Origin: Ectobius pallidus
Taxonomy: Eukaryota > Arthropoda > Insecta > Blattodea > Ectobiidae
Direction of reading: 5' to 3'
DNA length: 64,000 nucleotides
Assembly (NCBI GenBank): GCA_964059195.1
Contig: CAXKWD010000005.1
Coordinates: 139,959,686 to 140,023,685, forward strand
How positions within the stretch are numbered: the stretch's first letter is position 1; every line of letters begins with the position of its first letter. Shown here in pieces: positions 35,058-48,101 of this stretch. The notes under the pieces are model-generated. The model made no database searches. It worked only from the letters and a program-made list of their open reading frames with translations, and had not been told where the DNA came from. Both the position numbers and the translations under genes were made by a program.

Positions 35058-37574
35058 GGGTGCTGTGCACCAAACTCATGCCATTTACTCTTTTAGTAAA
35101 CCTTACTTCTTTAGTTCTAACTACTTTAGTAAGCTACTATTTTAGTAACGTACTCTTTTAGTAAGGGTGGCGTGCACCAACCAGGAGTAAACTAAACTCT
35201 GCGGCTTTCAACATAGAGGAATGTACTAAAGAAGTAAAAATTTTATTTACTCCCAGAGTAAATGAACTTACTCCACAAGTGGTGGAGAGCACCAACACGG
35301 AGTACGTTACTAATGTAGTAAGTTGTGGAGTAAATAAGGCCAATATTTACTCCTACTCAGGGGGTGGAGTAAAGTTGTGTAGTAAGTGTGTTCTGTGGCA
35401 TTTGCGTGAGTTATGAGTTACATATCACATTAAATGGATTACATAGTTCAAACTGAGGATAAGTTATTGAGATGAAGAAGGTGGTATACCAAAAATGAGA
35501 GTTGTGGCAGGTGATTTAATAAATATTAAGCGAACCACACCTAGTAGGGCATTTAATAACGTAAATAATTAAGCTCATAAGTCCTTACATGAAATTTTGG
35601 CGTTTGGAAGAAACGATGTCAGATTCTCACTACATCCATGTGATTTCAGCCAGTCAAATGTGGAAATATCATTGCGGAGAGCGATCCAACTAGGAAGACG
35701 TCCACCAAAGGTGAGGGAGAGAGTGAGTGGATGGGACGTTTGCATTGCACGGTACAAGGAGCGCATGTGCTCTCAAATATCTTCCTAGCTGGATCGGCCT
35801 TTAGATGCTGCAGTTCTCCCTAACTTTGGGTTAGAAAACGACGATGTATTTCAAGCTAATCCTATGGGTACAGATATCGGCGAGGTATAGTATATTCCAA
35901 AGAATGAAAGCCTCCGTTCTTGGAGCTACCCAGAAAACACTTCCCCCTGCTACTTAACCATAGAGATTACAGAACAATAGGTGATTCTCATTGTTAAACG
36001 ATTTAATGTAATTATTGTAAATTAATTTTATTACATTACACTTCTATAGCTTAACTTAAAGCACAACATTACGAATGCCAGAATTATAATAATAATTATA
36101 AGAGTAAAAGTTCAATAGTTGCACCCGCAGTGTTAATGAATAACTAATATGTCCTTTTTTCTGACCCAGGTGTAAAAATGTCCAAACAGGCCACATCGGA
36201 AGAAAATTTTACTGAGACTGGGATTAGCGTACATTGAGAAGGGGACACATTGTAAAACCATTCCTTAAAGACTCCCCAAGTCTCGAATGGTGGAGTGAGA
36301 CGAGACTTTCATGTTTGGGAATAAACTATAGCAGATGCTGCAGGTTTATAGTATGCTGCTAACTATATTAATTAACCCTGTGGACAGGAAAGTGAGAAGC
36401 ATTATAAACTATGTAGAAACAAAATGCCAACATGAGTGCCGAAAGAAAATTTTAAGCAGGGGCACTGGAGGTTGAAGCTGCACAGGATCTAGAGAAGTAG
36501 TCACTGAAATTATTTTTAAACACACAACCATCTACATAGGGCCTAATTATTATTGGAGTTCATAGCTTCCGAAATATTGTACCGCCATTTTTCGTTTAAA
36601 TATTACATTTCTCAGTTGTAATATTATTATTTTTATAAGGTAATATTTTTTAAGTAAATGTTCTATTCATTTGAAAAAGGACAGAAACATAATGCCCCTT
36701 ATTAGTTTTGTTATCCTTTTTATTCCCCTCTTTTTCATGATTTTGTGTAATACTTCTTATTAATATTGTTAAACAGTCAATAAGTATTAATAATTCATTA
36801 TAGTGAGATTTATGATAAACAACTGTAGAATAATTGAATTATCGTTTTTGGGGAAGAATATGTAACTTTAGGAAGTATAAATATTTTAATATATTTTAGA
36901 ACTTTATTATTATTATGAGATAAATAATTACAATATTAACAGTGAATCAATTATGGAAATCAACTGGAAATTCCAATTGTTTGCATTATAATACAGAAAT
37001 AGTTTGCACAAAAATTGTAATCACAGTACCCTAACGTAGGCTACTAAACTGAAAATATTCAATTGAAGGAATTAAAATTAGTAATGAATAAAACATTACT
37101 ATTAGATCTATTTTAAAACATGAAGATTGTCATTAGTAATGTTTGGAACAACCCAAATTCATATTCATTGTTTCAGCGAACCTTTCCTTTTCATTATCTG
37201 CCACTTGAATAATACTGGCAATTGAAATGCACGTGTTCTGCTGCGCTGCACTAACGTTTCTGCTCTGTTCTGCGCAGAATTCGACTACTTCTTTAGTAAA
37301 AATCGTTTACTACTTTAGTTACAACTAAAGAAGTAACTATCAATTGAGCTCTCCAACACCAACTAAAAGAGTAAGTTACTAAAAGAGAAGCACTAAAGTA
37401 GAAAATCTAAGACGGGAACCTGACGCAACAAAAACCGGTTTGTCTGTCTCACTCTAGCACATTACTCGTATGACTTAAAGAGTGAGACAGATGTACTGGT
37501 TCTTGTATACTTCAGGTCTCCGTCTTAAATTTACTACTTTAGTTTGGTTTACTCCTGGATGGTGCACGCCACCC
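35058..37574. mobile_element. 2.5 kb element with GGGTGGC-type ends, copy 1
   Basis: Inverted ends GGGTGCTGTGCACCA and TGGTGCACGCCACCC flanked by AAA on both sides (a possible 3-base duplication). Subterminal regions are packed with ACTAAAGTAGTAA/TTACTCTTTTAGTAA motifs in both orientations, and the terminal sequence recurs internally at 35164. A nearly identical copy is at 44729-47206. A conserved open stretch around 35597-35788 (both strands) contains RPPKVRERVSGWDVCIARYK, which I do not recognise. PIF/Harbinger is a guess based on the duplication length. Confidence 0.82.
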
Positions 37575-37885
37575 AAAGTGTTTGTTTTCAACAATTTTGC
37601 TCTAAAACAATATGTAACAGTTTTGTTTTTTCTTACAGTTAACATAATTAACTACATTTTGTGTTCAACAATGTGCAACTTTTGTTTCTCCCATAACAAT
37701 GAATTTCCGTCCCAAGGTTCATTGCATTAAAATGCCCGTATGGATGTTCCCTACCACCACACGAAAATCTGCACACCTTCAATTAAAACTTAATCAAAAC
37801 AAATTTAATCACATATATTCTGTAGAGAGCATTAAGTAAAATTTATGAAATGATTGTTATTCTGGATTATATTCACGAGGGTTAT
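37575..37885 (+). pseudogene. remnant of a gene C paralogue
   Basis: The first part (37575-37760) matches 29275-29465, the upstream flank of gene C. The second (about 37777-37880) matches 31255-31365, the end of gene C exon 2 (CTTCAATTAAAACTTAA, encoding its last residues and stop) and its 3' UTR. Everything between, including the signal exon and all cysteines, is missing. It is a deleted duplicate, not a functional gene. Confidence 0.75.
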
Positions 37886-40093
37886 TTTCATGGAAATAGG
37901 TTAAAATGTCGCTTCCCTTATGCTAATGTTGTCTTGCATTAGCTTGTGGAAAATTGTGTATGGAGTCAGCGGTGACATATTTCGGTGTTATGTATATACC
38001 ATCTTCAGATGTTTCGTGATAAACAAGTCTATTTTCTACTTGATGTATAGACCTTAAGTGCTTGCGGGCCTTGCGTAGCCTTCACCCTCTATATACAAGG
38101 AATGTTTTTCCCAAGTTTTGGCCTACCTATCTGTATAAGAACCGTATTCTACTTTTAAGAAATTTGAATGTTCGTAACTTCGTTACAAATTAATAAATAC
38201 AGTAAAATAATGAAATACTACCTACAGTTAATTTATAATAATTGGTACAAAATAATCCTCATGAATTGCCATTTGAAAGAAAGATATAATTACTATCAGT
38301 CACGCCACTTCGGAATGAGAATGCCTGTTGTACGTCTGACATACCCATGGCAAGACTGTGCCGTCCCGTTCCAATATCTAATTAAACACAGCCTAAATAT
38401 TAGCTATTTGCACTCAGCCTCTGCATTTAGCCGTCTCTGGTTGAGATTTCGTCCTACGAGTAATTTCAGTGCGATCTGTTTGGTCCAAAAAAATTACTTC
38501 CCTGGTAAAAATTTTATTTGGGCAAAGGAAGTTATGTGTTTCACATCATATATATATTTATTTATATTTATTTATTTTTATACAGAAGACAGAGAATATA
38601 TTCAAAGCAATCATGAAACCGCTTCAAGTGTATCAGTTGACTGATGTGGGAATATCTGCAGATTTTTATTTTATATACTGAACAGAGAGACCGTGGTTTT
38701 AAATAACTAAGTATCAAATTCACGTTATCAGCTGTGTCTAAATACTCAGTTGATATATTTTTGTTGGCTTAGTGAATGTTTCCTTAAACTCCCAATCTAA
38801 AACAAAATTCTTACTTGAGAAGTAAAAGGAAAGATATTTCGCTCTCCAAACTAGTTGTTCGACTTTTTTTCAGTGTCCAAACCCAGGGGTGCCATCCTCC
38901 TAGCTTCACGACTCCCCCCCCCCCCAGTTTAATTAAATTACTCTCCCCAACATCGTATTGTCCCAAGCTCATGAAAATAAAAACCCTCCTTATAAATAGT
39001 GAAATTACAGAAGAGGTTTTTATTACCTTTTGAAGTTATAAGTTATATTGACCGTTTTTATTTAAAACAGTAGACATCCATCAAAAACAACTATTTTAAT
39101 GTCTCTCTGAATGCGATTTAGTGAGCAGGCATACGAACCGGAAGTGATAGTGCTTGCATTAACGTAAACAAAATACGGGGACACTGTCCGGCCTTGGGGA
39201 GTAGTGTTGTAATTTAATAGCGATATTGTCACGTAAGCTATGTTGTTATCGTTTTTACAACGCTGAGATATTATATTAAAACAATGAACTGGAGAATGCG
39301 TGCCTTTCGCGAGTTCTCATATCGACGGTCCGAATAGTAACATTGTAACTCACTTTCTTAGGATATGGAGTTACCATACTCATAGTATCGGAAAGGGGTT
39401 CATCTTCCCTAAAATAATTATTTGTTTATTCACTTCCCTCTAAAGTAATTATGACCTTAAGGCCTTCTCTTTTACCACCTTGAGGTGGATAGATATAAAC
39501 ATAACCAATTAACCAATAATCTAATTAAAGAATGGATAAGTGTAACATGTTACAAATGAGGAGCCTACGTGCAAACTCAGATATTTCCCCTTCACTAAAT
39601 TTTACAGGAATCCAGAAAATCGCGTGGAAACTAATAATTTATAAAAAGCTTCTTCAGATAATGCAAGTGTCTTGAGATTGTAACAAAATGTCCATATGTC
39701 AAAAATCAATTCAAATTGCCTAAAATAATAAGCCTAAATATTGGAAATGTCTGTGTTTGCTTCCATTTACATTTTAGATTATTGCATGCGAATTTTATAG
39801 TCAGGATAAACGGTCATTTTTAATTTGTAAAGATTTAAAGTAGCTTGTGTTGGAGCATGCAATGGAAGTAGATATGCCTACTTGATTAATGAACTTTACA
39901 TTACTATTAGGTTGTATCGAAATAGTTATGACAAGAAACATTCGAGTAATGTTTTTTTTTCTCACACAATTATCAGCTCTTCTCTATTGATTAGCTGACT
40001 ATCGGCCCTTTGTACAGGTGAAAAAAGTGCATTGCACTGTTTTTAGTTTTATTATAAAGTTTGATAATTAATTTAAAAAAAACAGCTTCGAGG
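37886..40093. other. intergenic, no gene supported
   Basis: A 158-codon open frame at 38168-38644 has no signal peptide, domain, splice partner or paralogue and is probably chance. A C-rich patch lies at 38912. No element ends are clear. Confidence 0.4.
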
Positions 40094-40555
40094 CAGGGGC
40101 GGATCCAGAGAGACCTTTGGGGGTGGGGGTACCAAAGTAGAGAGGGAACTATTACTCATAAAAATTAATTATTCCCAGTACACAAATGAACGGTTTAATT
40201 TTATTAAGAATTTGAATTTGTGTGTTGATAGATATGGCCAGAGAATCTACTTTTTATTTAAATTCTAGAGAAGTCAACTAATGACAAACCATGCTAATCA
40301 TCCATTCCATTTATTGTTAATTGAGGTATTAAATTTATTAAGTGTTGGTATTATTAATCAAAATGAACATTTCGGCCTTTTATTACAAATGTATTTCAAA
40401 ATAATGAATGCCATTGTTTTAATTTAAGTATTTGGGTTATGTTGTCTTTACAAAATTTATTAGAAGGCTGACCGTTTGAATAATTTCTGCTTAATGTTAC
40501 AATTTTTGGGGGGGGGGGGATTTCCCCCAATTCCCTCCCCGTGTATCCGCCCCTG
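40094..40555. mobile_element. hAT-type non-autonomous element
   Basis: Ends CAGGGGCGGATCCAG and GTATCCGCCCCTG are inverted. The flanking octamers CTTCGAGG (40086-40093) and CATCGACG (40556-40563) match at six of eight bases, as in an aged 8-base duplication. Confidence 0.78.
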
Positions 40556-41023
40556 CATCGACGTGCATTTCACGATTAAAGTGCTTCGCCCGGAGGGGGG
40601 GAGGAGACCTCAGATTCGAGTTCCCTAGCCCCCCTAAAAAAAAAAAAAAAAAAACGCATAGTAAGTTTCGTCCAAATCATTCAATGTTTTAGGCATGCAT
40701 TCATGATCCCCTTCTGGCCATGTATGTTAAAAATAAAAATAGATATCTGCGAATCGTAAACAAATGAATCAAGATAGAAACCGAGAACAGAATACTGTCT
40801 TGTAAATAGGAAGCGTTGGATGCCCACGGAAGCACAGTATTCATGACATTCATACCTGTCTAGGATGTTTCTTTTATACAGTAGATTTTCCATTTCGTAA
40901 TTATAGTGGAATTTTACTCTTCTTCTTCGACCATTTATTTTAACTTTACATTCAGAAACCCATTTTGCTGCGAACCAAGACCTCTAATTTAGCACCTACT
41001 TATTCATTACAAATTCCCCATTA

Positions 41024-41641
41024 CAGGGTGTTAATGAATAACACCGAAATATTTTACCTGTGTATAGAGGGGACATAGACAAGCAACTTTTATTAGGACA
41101 TTTTTGCTCTATGACGTAAAATGTGTATGCTACAGGGCATTAAAGTCCTTGAAATTTGGTGCTCATAAGTCAATAATTGAGCAAAATTGGTTAAAAGTTT
41201 CATTAAATTGACTTCATGCCTTCCTAGCGATAGATAAAAACCCAATTCTTAATCAGTCATCAACAGCTAAACCATAATTTAGAATTTTCATAATCTGCAA
41301 AATTTACTGACTAATCACATGATTGCCCGCCACTGCATTATGTTTTTATTCCTAATTCCAGACCTAACAAAAATGTTTCGTTTGTCTTTTTTTTCCCTCA
41401 GTGTTGTAAGATATCGATCGTCATTTTTTACAATTTTCCCGACCACTAAACAATATTCACTGTTCCTTTGTTTCCCATCGTTTCAAGTATTAGAAGTCAG
41501 TGGCGTGCATATCCTTGGGAGATTGTATGTTATAACAGGAAGAATTGAATCCATAGAGCAAAAATCTCCTAATAAAAGTTGCTTGTCTATGTCCCCTCTA
41601 TACACAGGTAAAATATTTCGGTGTTATTCATTAACACCCTG
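41024..41641. mobile_element. 0.6 kb inverted-repeat element, copy 2
   Basis: CAGGGTGTTAATGAATAACA opens it and the inverse ATTCATTAACACCCTG closes it; the arms extend about 90 bases. TA on both sides suggests a TA target. The interior is the reverse complement of the 31517-32060 copy. Its right end abuts the TATA box of the orphan exon H. Confidence 0.85.
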
Positions 41642-41649
41642 TATATAAA
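41642..41649 (+). promoter_or_regulatory. TATA box candidate of exon H
   Basis: TATATAAA about 70 bases ahead of the exon H ATG. Its first bases are the target-site TA directly following the transposon end, so the element landed on, or contributed to, this promoter. Confidence 0.45.
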
Positions 41650-41717
41650 GCAGTCATCAGCAAATAATCTATTTGGCTAAGAATAATTCGGTTGGATTCA
41701 GTTTTCTTTTAAACAGC

Positions 41718-41778
41718 ATGAATCCGAAGAAACTTATTTGCAGCAGCACATATATTTTTTTGTTGATGTCTATCTCCG
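41718..41778 (+). CDS. orphan signal-peptide exon H
   Basis: ATG followed by NPKKLICSSTYIFLLMSISG and a phase 1 GTAAAG donor at 41779. It aligns with the first exon of gene E (MHSPKKNFSC...): both have M-x(1,2)-P-K-K, then a cysteine-containing hydrophobic stretch, then I-[ST]-G at a phase 1 junction. I find no cysteine-rich second exon before gene E. Either the gene lost its second exon, or this is an alternative first exon that could splice in frame to the gene E second exon at 48147. Transcript data would decide. Confidence 0.5.
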
Positions 41779-43079
41779 GTAAAGATAAAACGTGATACAA
41801 TGTCACGGTTTAGACATAACAGTAGGAGTGACGTCTTTCTCTGCACTTACTACGTCAAAAGTTCTTCTAAGAAGGTAAATAACTTATTGTTGCATTGATT
41901 TATAACTGTGGAACTAAGGAATTCACGCAATTCCTGTGCAAATACCAATAATGGATGTTCAGTTACGTCAAATACTTTTGTCAGTTCCACAAATGCCATA
42001 GCTACTTCCAAATTCCTCTTCAAGTTGCGCCAACATAGTTTGCTGTTTTATGTTTTACATACAACTGGCAGTTTGTAGACTTCTTAGGCCTATTTCCTTT
42101 TTGTATACATGTATTTTTAACTTTTTTTTTATAGAGTTTCAAGTAAGGAAGCACATTTGTTCAAATAGGACTTAACCATAACTGTACTTATATTAAAATA
42201 TGCTGAACAAACATCCGGCAGAGAACAATTGTTATGTTTAATATTGATCACTCATTATGTTCTCTTGCAATATTGAAGAGACCACTACGTAGATGACTTG
42301 TTAATCAACCTTCAGTAAATGCTTCGTAGCCTGGTTCTTACTCTACTGTTAAGATGTGCTTCAAGAAATCTCCGCATGCAATTACTCGTACATGTTTACA
42401 GTATTTTTCAAATGAGAAGCGTTTTCCTTCACCGCCAATCACGTGTACGAGCTAATGTAGTGCCGCTATCAGGAAGGGTCTTCCCTCCGTCTCGCCGTCT
42501 CTGATTGGACCGCGTATCTAAGCAAGGAGAAGAACAAACCGCTTGTCATCTGCAAAACACTGTAGGCTACTTCCTCTTCCTGCACTGATCGCGCCTGCAA
42601 TTCGAGTTCTCCCGCAATAACTATGAGATTAAGAAAGCTTTAACCATTGTTTTATTTCCCGGAGGATAAATAACTTGAAGTATCGCATTGCTTTCATAAC
42701 TGTGAATTATTTTATTAAGTTAACATTAAAGCGTTCTACTGATTCCACTCAAAGAGTCGGAATAATTAATTTAAATCACTAAGAGCTGCGTCACGAGTAT
42801 TTTTAAATGCCAGATATATAATATTATTCTTTTCTTCACCAACTTTTCACGTAGATTACGGAAATAACTTTCGTTTTTTTCTTACAACTTACAGATTTTA
42901 AATTACACATAATACTTTAACTTGATAGAAATGAATTTACATTTAAGTAAGCTGCAGACGTTCTCGATTCCCCACACCATCCACGATTTCACCTAATGCT
43001 CTGCTGTTATAAATTTGCTATGCGGGTTTTCTAGTCGTAAGTTTCAGGCGTCATGTGGGTTTGAACTCGGGCATTAGGT
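41779..43079. other. region between exon H and a SINE fragment
   Basis: No second exon with the expected cysteine pattern and no other gene seen. A 61-codon open stretch at 42319 starts with a hydrophobic run but has no donor and no relative. Confidence 0.45.
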
Positions 43080-43260
43080 TTTCCCATTTAGGCATGCTTT
43101 CATTATGCCGAATAAATGTGTGAATAAATGTGACAGGCCCGTGTCAGTAGATTTAATGGCATGTAAAAGAACGCCTGCGGGACAAAATTCCGGCACACCG
43201 GCGACGGTCGCAGGCCGTCGTTAAATAACCATATATCAACCAACCAACTAAGCGCTGTAT
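43080..43260 (+). repeat. SINE 3' fragment
   Basis: Contains GGCCCGTGTCAGTAGATTTA, GGCATGTAAAAGAACGCCTG and GGGACAAAATTCCGGC. These correspond to the body of the SINE at 53258 (CCCGTGTCATAGATTTACGG, then CACGTAAAATAACTCC). The tRNA-like head is missing. Confidence 0.6.
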
Positions 43261-43739
43261 AATAAACGTTTCTTCGGTTTATATGTGAACCAGAAAATGA
43301 AAAATATTTTAAATTCAACCAATTCTATCAAATTTGTAGTGGGTATGAAACTTTTGTATACAGACCGAAGCACGTTCACACACTATTGCTAAGCGGAAGC
43401 TATGCGACAATTGCTGAATCACGTGCTCCTCCATTCAAACATTCATTAAAATTTGCTTCCTTTTGCTAAAACTGTCACTAACAGCGGTAAATATAAGCAA
43501 TTGTTTATCCATTCGTGTTTATCACCGTGTAACTTAGGAATAATCCTAAGGAAGGTTCAAATAATTGTAGGTTTAAGTGGATAGGTTGGTTGTGATAGCT
43601 GTGTAAAAAAGAATGTTAATTAGTAAACATCGATGTGAATAAATATCAATGAAACAAATGACACGTACCACTAGTGATGCAGTCATTGATCAAATCTGAC
43701 GCTACTTCTATTTCATTACACCATAAATTCCTGTTGTAG

Positions 43740-43746
43740 TATAAAA
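43740..43746 (+). promoter_or_regulatory. TATA box of gene E
   Basis: TATAAAA, which would place the transcription start near 43770. That excludes or nearly excludes the ATG at 43769 and favours the in-frame ATG at 43781. Confidence 0.55.
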
Positions 43747-43780
43747 AGCGAAGAGTTCCCACAACTACATGAAGATACTA

Positions 43781-46700
43781 ATGCATTCTCCAAAGAAGAA
43801 CTTCAGTTGCATCGTGTGCATAGCCATGTTACTCATGCTAATCACTGGTAAGTTATTCGTAATGATAAGTTCATTAAAACATTGAATGTTATTGATATGT
43901 TCCGCCTATATACCACTATATATTACAACACTCAGCTGAAGTCTACATGAGGTAAGGAGCAATTAATTAACAACACGTGTTATTGAATTTGATTTTTGTT
44001 GTGTTCTTCTAAACGTATTTTTATTATATTAGATTTAGTCTATCACATAATCATATAAAATATTAAAATAACATTGAGCTCAATGTGTTGTCAAAATTAG
44101 ATATTTACAATAATTAGTAATAAAATTATGAAGTTAACCTTGTCACAATATTTAAAATATGAATTAAAATTAACTTTAATTTTAATTAACTTTAATTTTA
44201 ATTCATATTTTAAATATTGTGACCAGGTTAACTTCATAATTTTATTACTAATTATTGTAAATAGCTAATTTGACAACACATTGAGCTCAATGTTATTTTA
44301 ATATTTTATATGATTATGTGATAGACTAAATCTCGTTTAGAAGAACACAACAAAAATCAAATTCAATAACACGTGTTGTTAATTAATTGCTCCTTACCTC
44401 ATGTAGACTTCAGCTGAGTGTTGTAATATATAGTGGTATATAGGCGGAACATATCAATAACATTCAATCTATAATTATACCACTGGAAAATATGAAGCTA
44501 ATTAACTTCATTAAAACATATTAATTATTTAGTACATCGTACGATTATTATAACTACACTTAATTATTGTTATGTTGACATATATTCTACTAATATTATT
44601 TTCACGGTGAATACATTTTAATAACATTACTATGCGGTATGAAGTCTAAGAATTCATAGTGAATTAGATAAAGCAGTGTGTAAGTGAAGATCAGTATAAG
44701 TTATAGATAACATTAGATATTAGGCTAAGGGTGGCGTGCACCAAACTCATGCCATTTACTCTTTTAGTAAGCCTTACTTCTTTAGTTCTAACTACTTTAG
44801 TAAGCTACTCTTTTAGTAACCGTACTCTTTTAGTAAGGACGGCGTGCACCAACCAGGAGTAAACTAAACTCGGCGGCTTTCAACATAGAGGAATGTACTA
44901 AAGAAGTAAAAATTTTATTTACTCCCAGAGTAAATAAACTTACTCCACAAGTGGTGGAGAGCACCAACACGGAGTACGTTACTAACGTAGTAGGTTGTGG
45001 AGTAAATAAGGCCAATAAGTACTCCTACTCAGGGGGTGGAGTAAAGTTGTGGAGTAAGTGTGTTCTGTGGCATTTGCGTGAGTTATGAGTTACATATCAC
45101 ATTAAATGGATTACATAGTTAAACTGAGGATAAGTTATTGAGATGAAGAAGGTTGTATACCAAAAATGAGAGTTGTGGCAGGTGATTTAATAAATATTAA
45201 GCGAACCATACCTAGTAGGGCATTTAATAACGTAAATAATTAAGCTCATAAATCCTTACATGAAATTTTGGCGTTTGGAAGAAACGATGTCAGATTCTCA
45301 CTACATCCATGTGATTTCAGCCAGTCAAATGTGGAAATATCATTGCGGAGAGCGATCCAGCTAGGAAGACGTCCACCAAAGGTGAGGGGAAGAGTGACTG
45401 GAAGGGACGTTTGCATTGCACGGTACAAGGAGCTCATGTGCTCTTAAATTTCTTCCTAGCTGGATCGGCCTTTAGATGTTGCAGTTCTCCCTAACTTTGG
45501 GTCAGAAAACGACGATGTATTTCAAGCTAATCATATGGATACAGATATCGGCGAGGTATAGTACATTCCAATAAATGAAAGCCTCCGTTCTTGGAGCTAC
45601 CCAGAAAACACTTCCCTCTGCTACTTAACCATAGAATTACTGAACAATAGGTGATTCTCATTGTTAAACGATTTAATGTAATTATTGTAAATTAATTTTA
45701 TTACATTACACTTCTATAGTTTAACTTAAAGCACAACATTGCGAATGCCAGATTATAATAATAATTATAAGAGCTAAAAGTTCAATAGTTGCACCCGCAG
45801 TGTTAATGAATAATATGTCCTTTTTTCTAACCCAGGTGTAAAAATGTCCAAACAGGCCACATCGGAAGAAAATTTGACTGACTCTGGGATTAGCGTACAT
45901 TGAGAAGGGGACACATTGTAAAACCATTCCTTAAAGACTCCCCAAGTCTCGAATGGTGGAGTGAGACGAGACTTTCATGTTTGGGAATAAACTATAACAG
46001 ATGCTGCAGGTCTATAGTATGCTGCTATCTATTTAATTAACCCTGTGGACAGGAAAGTGAGAAGCATTATAAACTATATAGAAACAAAATGCCAACATGA
46101 GTGCCGAAAGAAAATTTTAAGGAGGGGCCCGGAGGTTGAAGCTGCACAGGATCTAGAGAAGTAGTCACTGAAATTATGTTTAAACACACAACCATCTACA
46201 TAATTATTATTGGAGTTCATAGCTTCCGAAATATTGTACCGCCATTTTTGTTTAAATATTACATTTCTCAGTTGTAATATTATTATTTTTATAAGGTAAT
46301 ATTTTTTAAGTAAATGTTCTGTGCATTTGAAAAAGGACAGAAACATAATGCCCCTTATTAGTTTTGTTATCCTTTTTATCCCCCCTTTTTCATGATTTTG
46401 TGTAATACTTCTTATTAATATTGTTAAACAGTCAATAAGTATTAATAATTCATTATAGTGAGATTTATGATAAACAACTGTAGAATAATTGATTTATCGT
46501 TTTTGGGGAAGAATATTTTAATATATTTTAGAAATTTATTATTATTATGAGAGAAATAATTATAATATTGACAGTGAATCAATTATGAAAATCAACTGGA
46601 AATTCCAATTGTTTGCATTATAATACAGAAATAGTTTGCACAAACATTGTAATCACAGTACCCTAACGTAGGCTACTAAACTGAAAATATTCAATTGAAG

Positions 46701-48069
46701 GAATTAAAATTAGTAATGAATAAAACATTACTATTAGACCTATTTTAAAACATGAAGATTGTCATTGGTAATATTTGGAACAACCCAAATTCATATTCAT
46801 TGTTTCAGCGAACCTTTCCTTTTCATTATCTGGCACTTGAATAATACCGGCAATTGAAATGCACGTGTTCTGCTGCGCTGCACTAATGTTTCTGCTCTGT
46901 TCTGCGCAGAATTCGACTACTTCTTTAGTAAAAATCGTTTACTACTTTAGTTACAACTAAAGAAGTAACTATCAATTGAGCTCTCCAACACCAACTAAAA
47001 GAGTAAGTTACTAAAAGAGAAGCACTAAAGTAGTAAATCTAAGACGGGAACATGACGCAACAAAAACCGGTTTGTCTGTCTCACTCTAGCACATTACTAG
47101 TATGACTTAAAGAGTGAGACAGATGTACTGGTTCTTGTATACTCCAGATCTCCGTCTTAAATTTACTACTTTAGTAAGATTTACTCCTGGATGGTGCACG
47201 CCACCCTATGTGCCAGAATGGTACTTTATGAGATTGTGTGTGGGACGGGAAAATGCCTGTCTGTCCGTCTGTCCTTGTGTCTGTACGTGCTATAACTCAA
47301 ATACGCTTTATCGGATTTTCATGAAGCTTGGTATACGCTTTTTAAATGGGAAATCATGACTATACTACAATGCCGCTTTGCTAATCATTGAAAACCTTGA
47401 CTCCAATGCAGTCAGATGTGTGTTTATTTCGTTGTTCAAGTTGAAATGAGTACTATATGAATCCTGTTATATACAGAAGGTATATTACTGCGAAATAATT
47501 AGGCCTACATGCATTAAGTGGAGTTCTTTGCCAGTATATTTTATGAAATATTCACATATTTTAAGAATTTCTTATATCAGTGTATACGAGTATGAATTAA
47601 GGTTAATTATCAAACTTTAGACCTTTGTTCATCTGCAAGCCCTGCTTAATGAATCGATCTGGAGCTTAACTCGGAGATGATTACAAAAATAACTTCTTTT
47701 TTGCGTATCGTAATTGAAATGATCACTTATTAAACAAAAGCATTCTGGCACTTTGTTATATTAGTTTACCTGATTTTATTTATGATCCAAGTGTTAAAAA
47801 CGAGATTTTATTAGCATACTCATTACAATTGAATATCAATTGTTATTGAAAGGCGCTATAAGCACACAACAATAGAAATATATTGCTCTGTACAAAATAA
47901 CTAACCTTTGCACATTGTGCGATCTTCATATTTCATTCAAATATATTGCTCATCACACACAGAGCCTGAAGTCCTGATAAATCCTCAGGTTCAAAGAAGC
48001 ATAAATAAAGCTGAATGTGTTCTTGATCACAATCTGCATTTCTTATCTCGCTTTTGATGAAAGATATTC

Positions 48070-48101
<32 letters not shown>

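Noticed and set aside
38168..38644. 158-codon plus-strand open frame
   Set aside because: Long for AT-rich DNA but with no domain, signal peptide, splice partner or second copy; probably chance.
43769..43780. ATG at 43769 as the gene E start
   Set aside because: The TATA box at 43740 puts the transcription start near 43770, and exon H aligns with the later ATG. It is kept only as an alternative.
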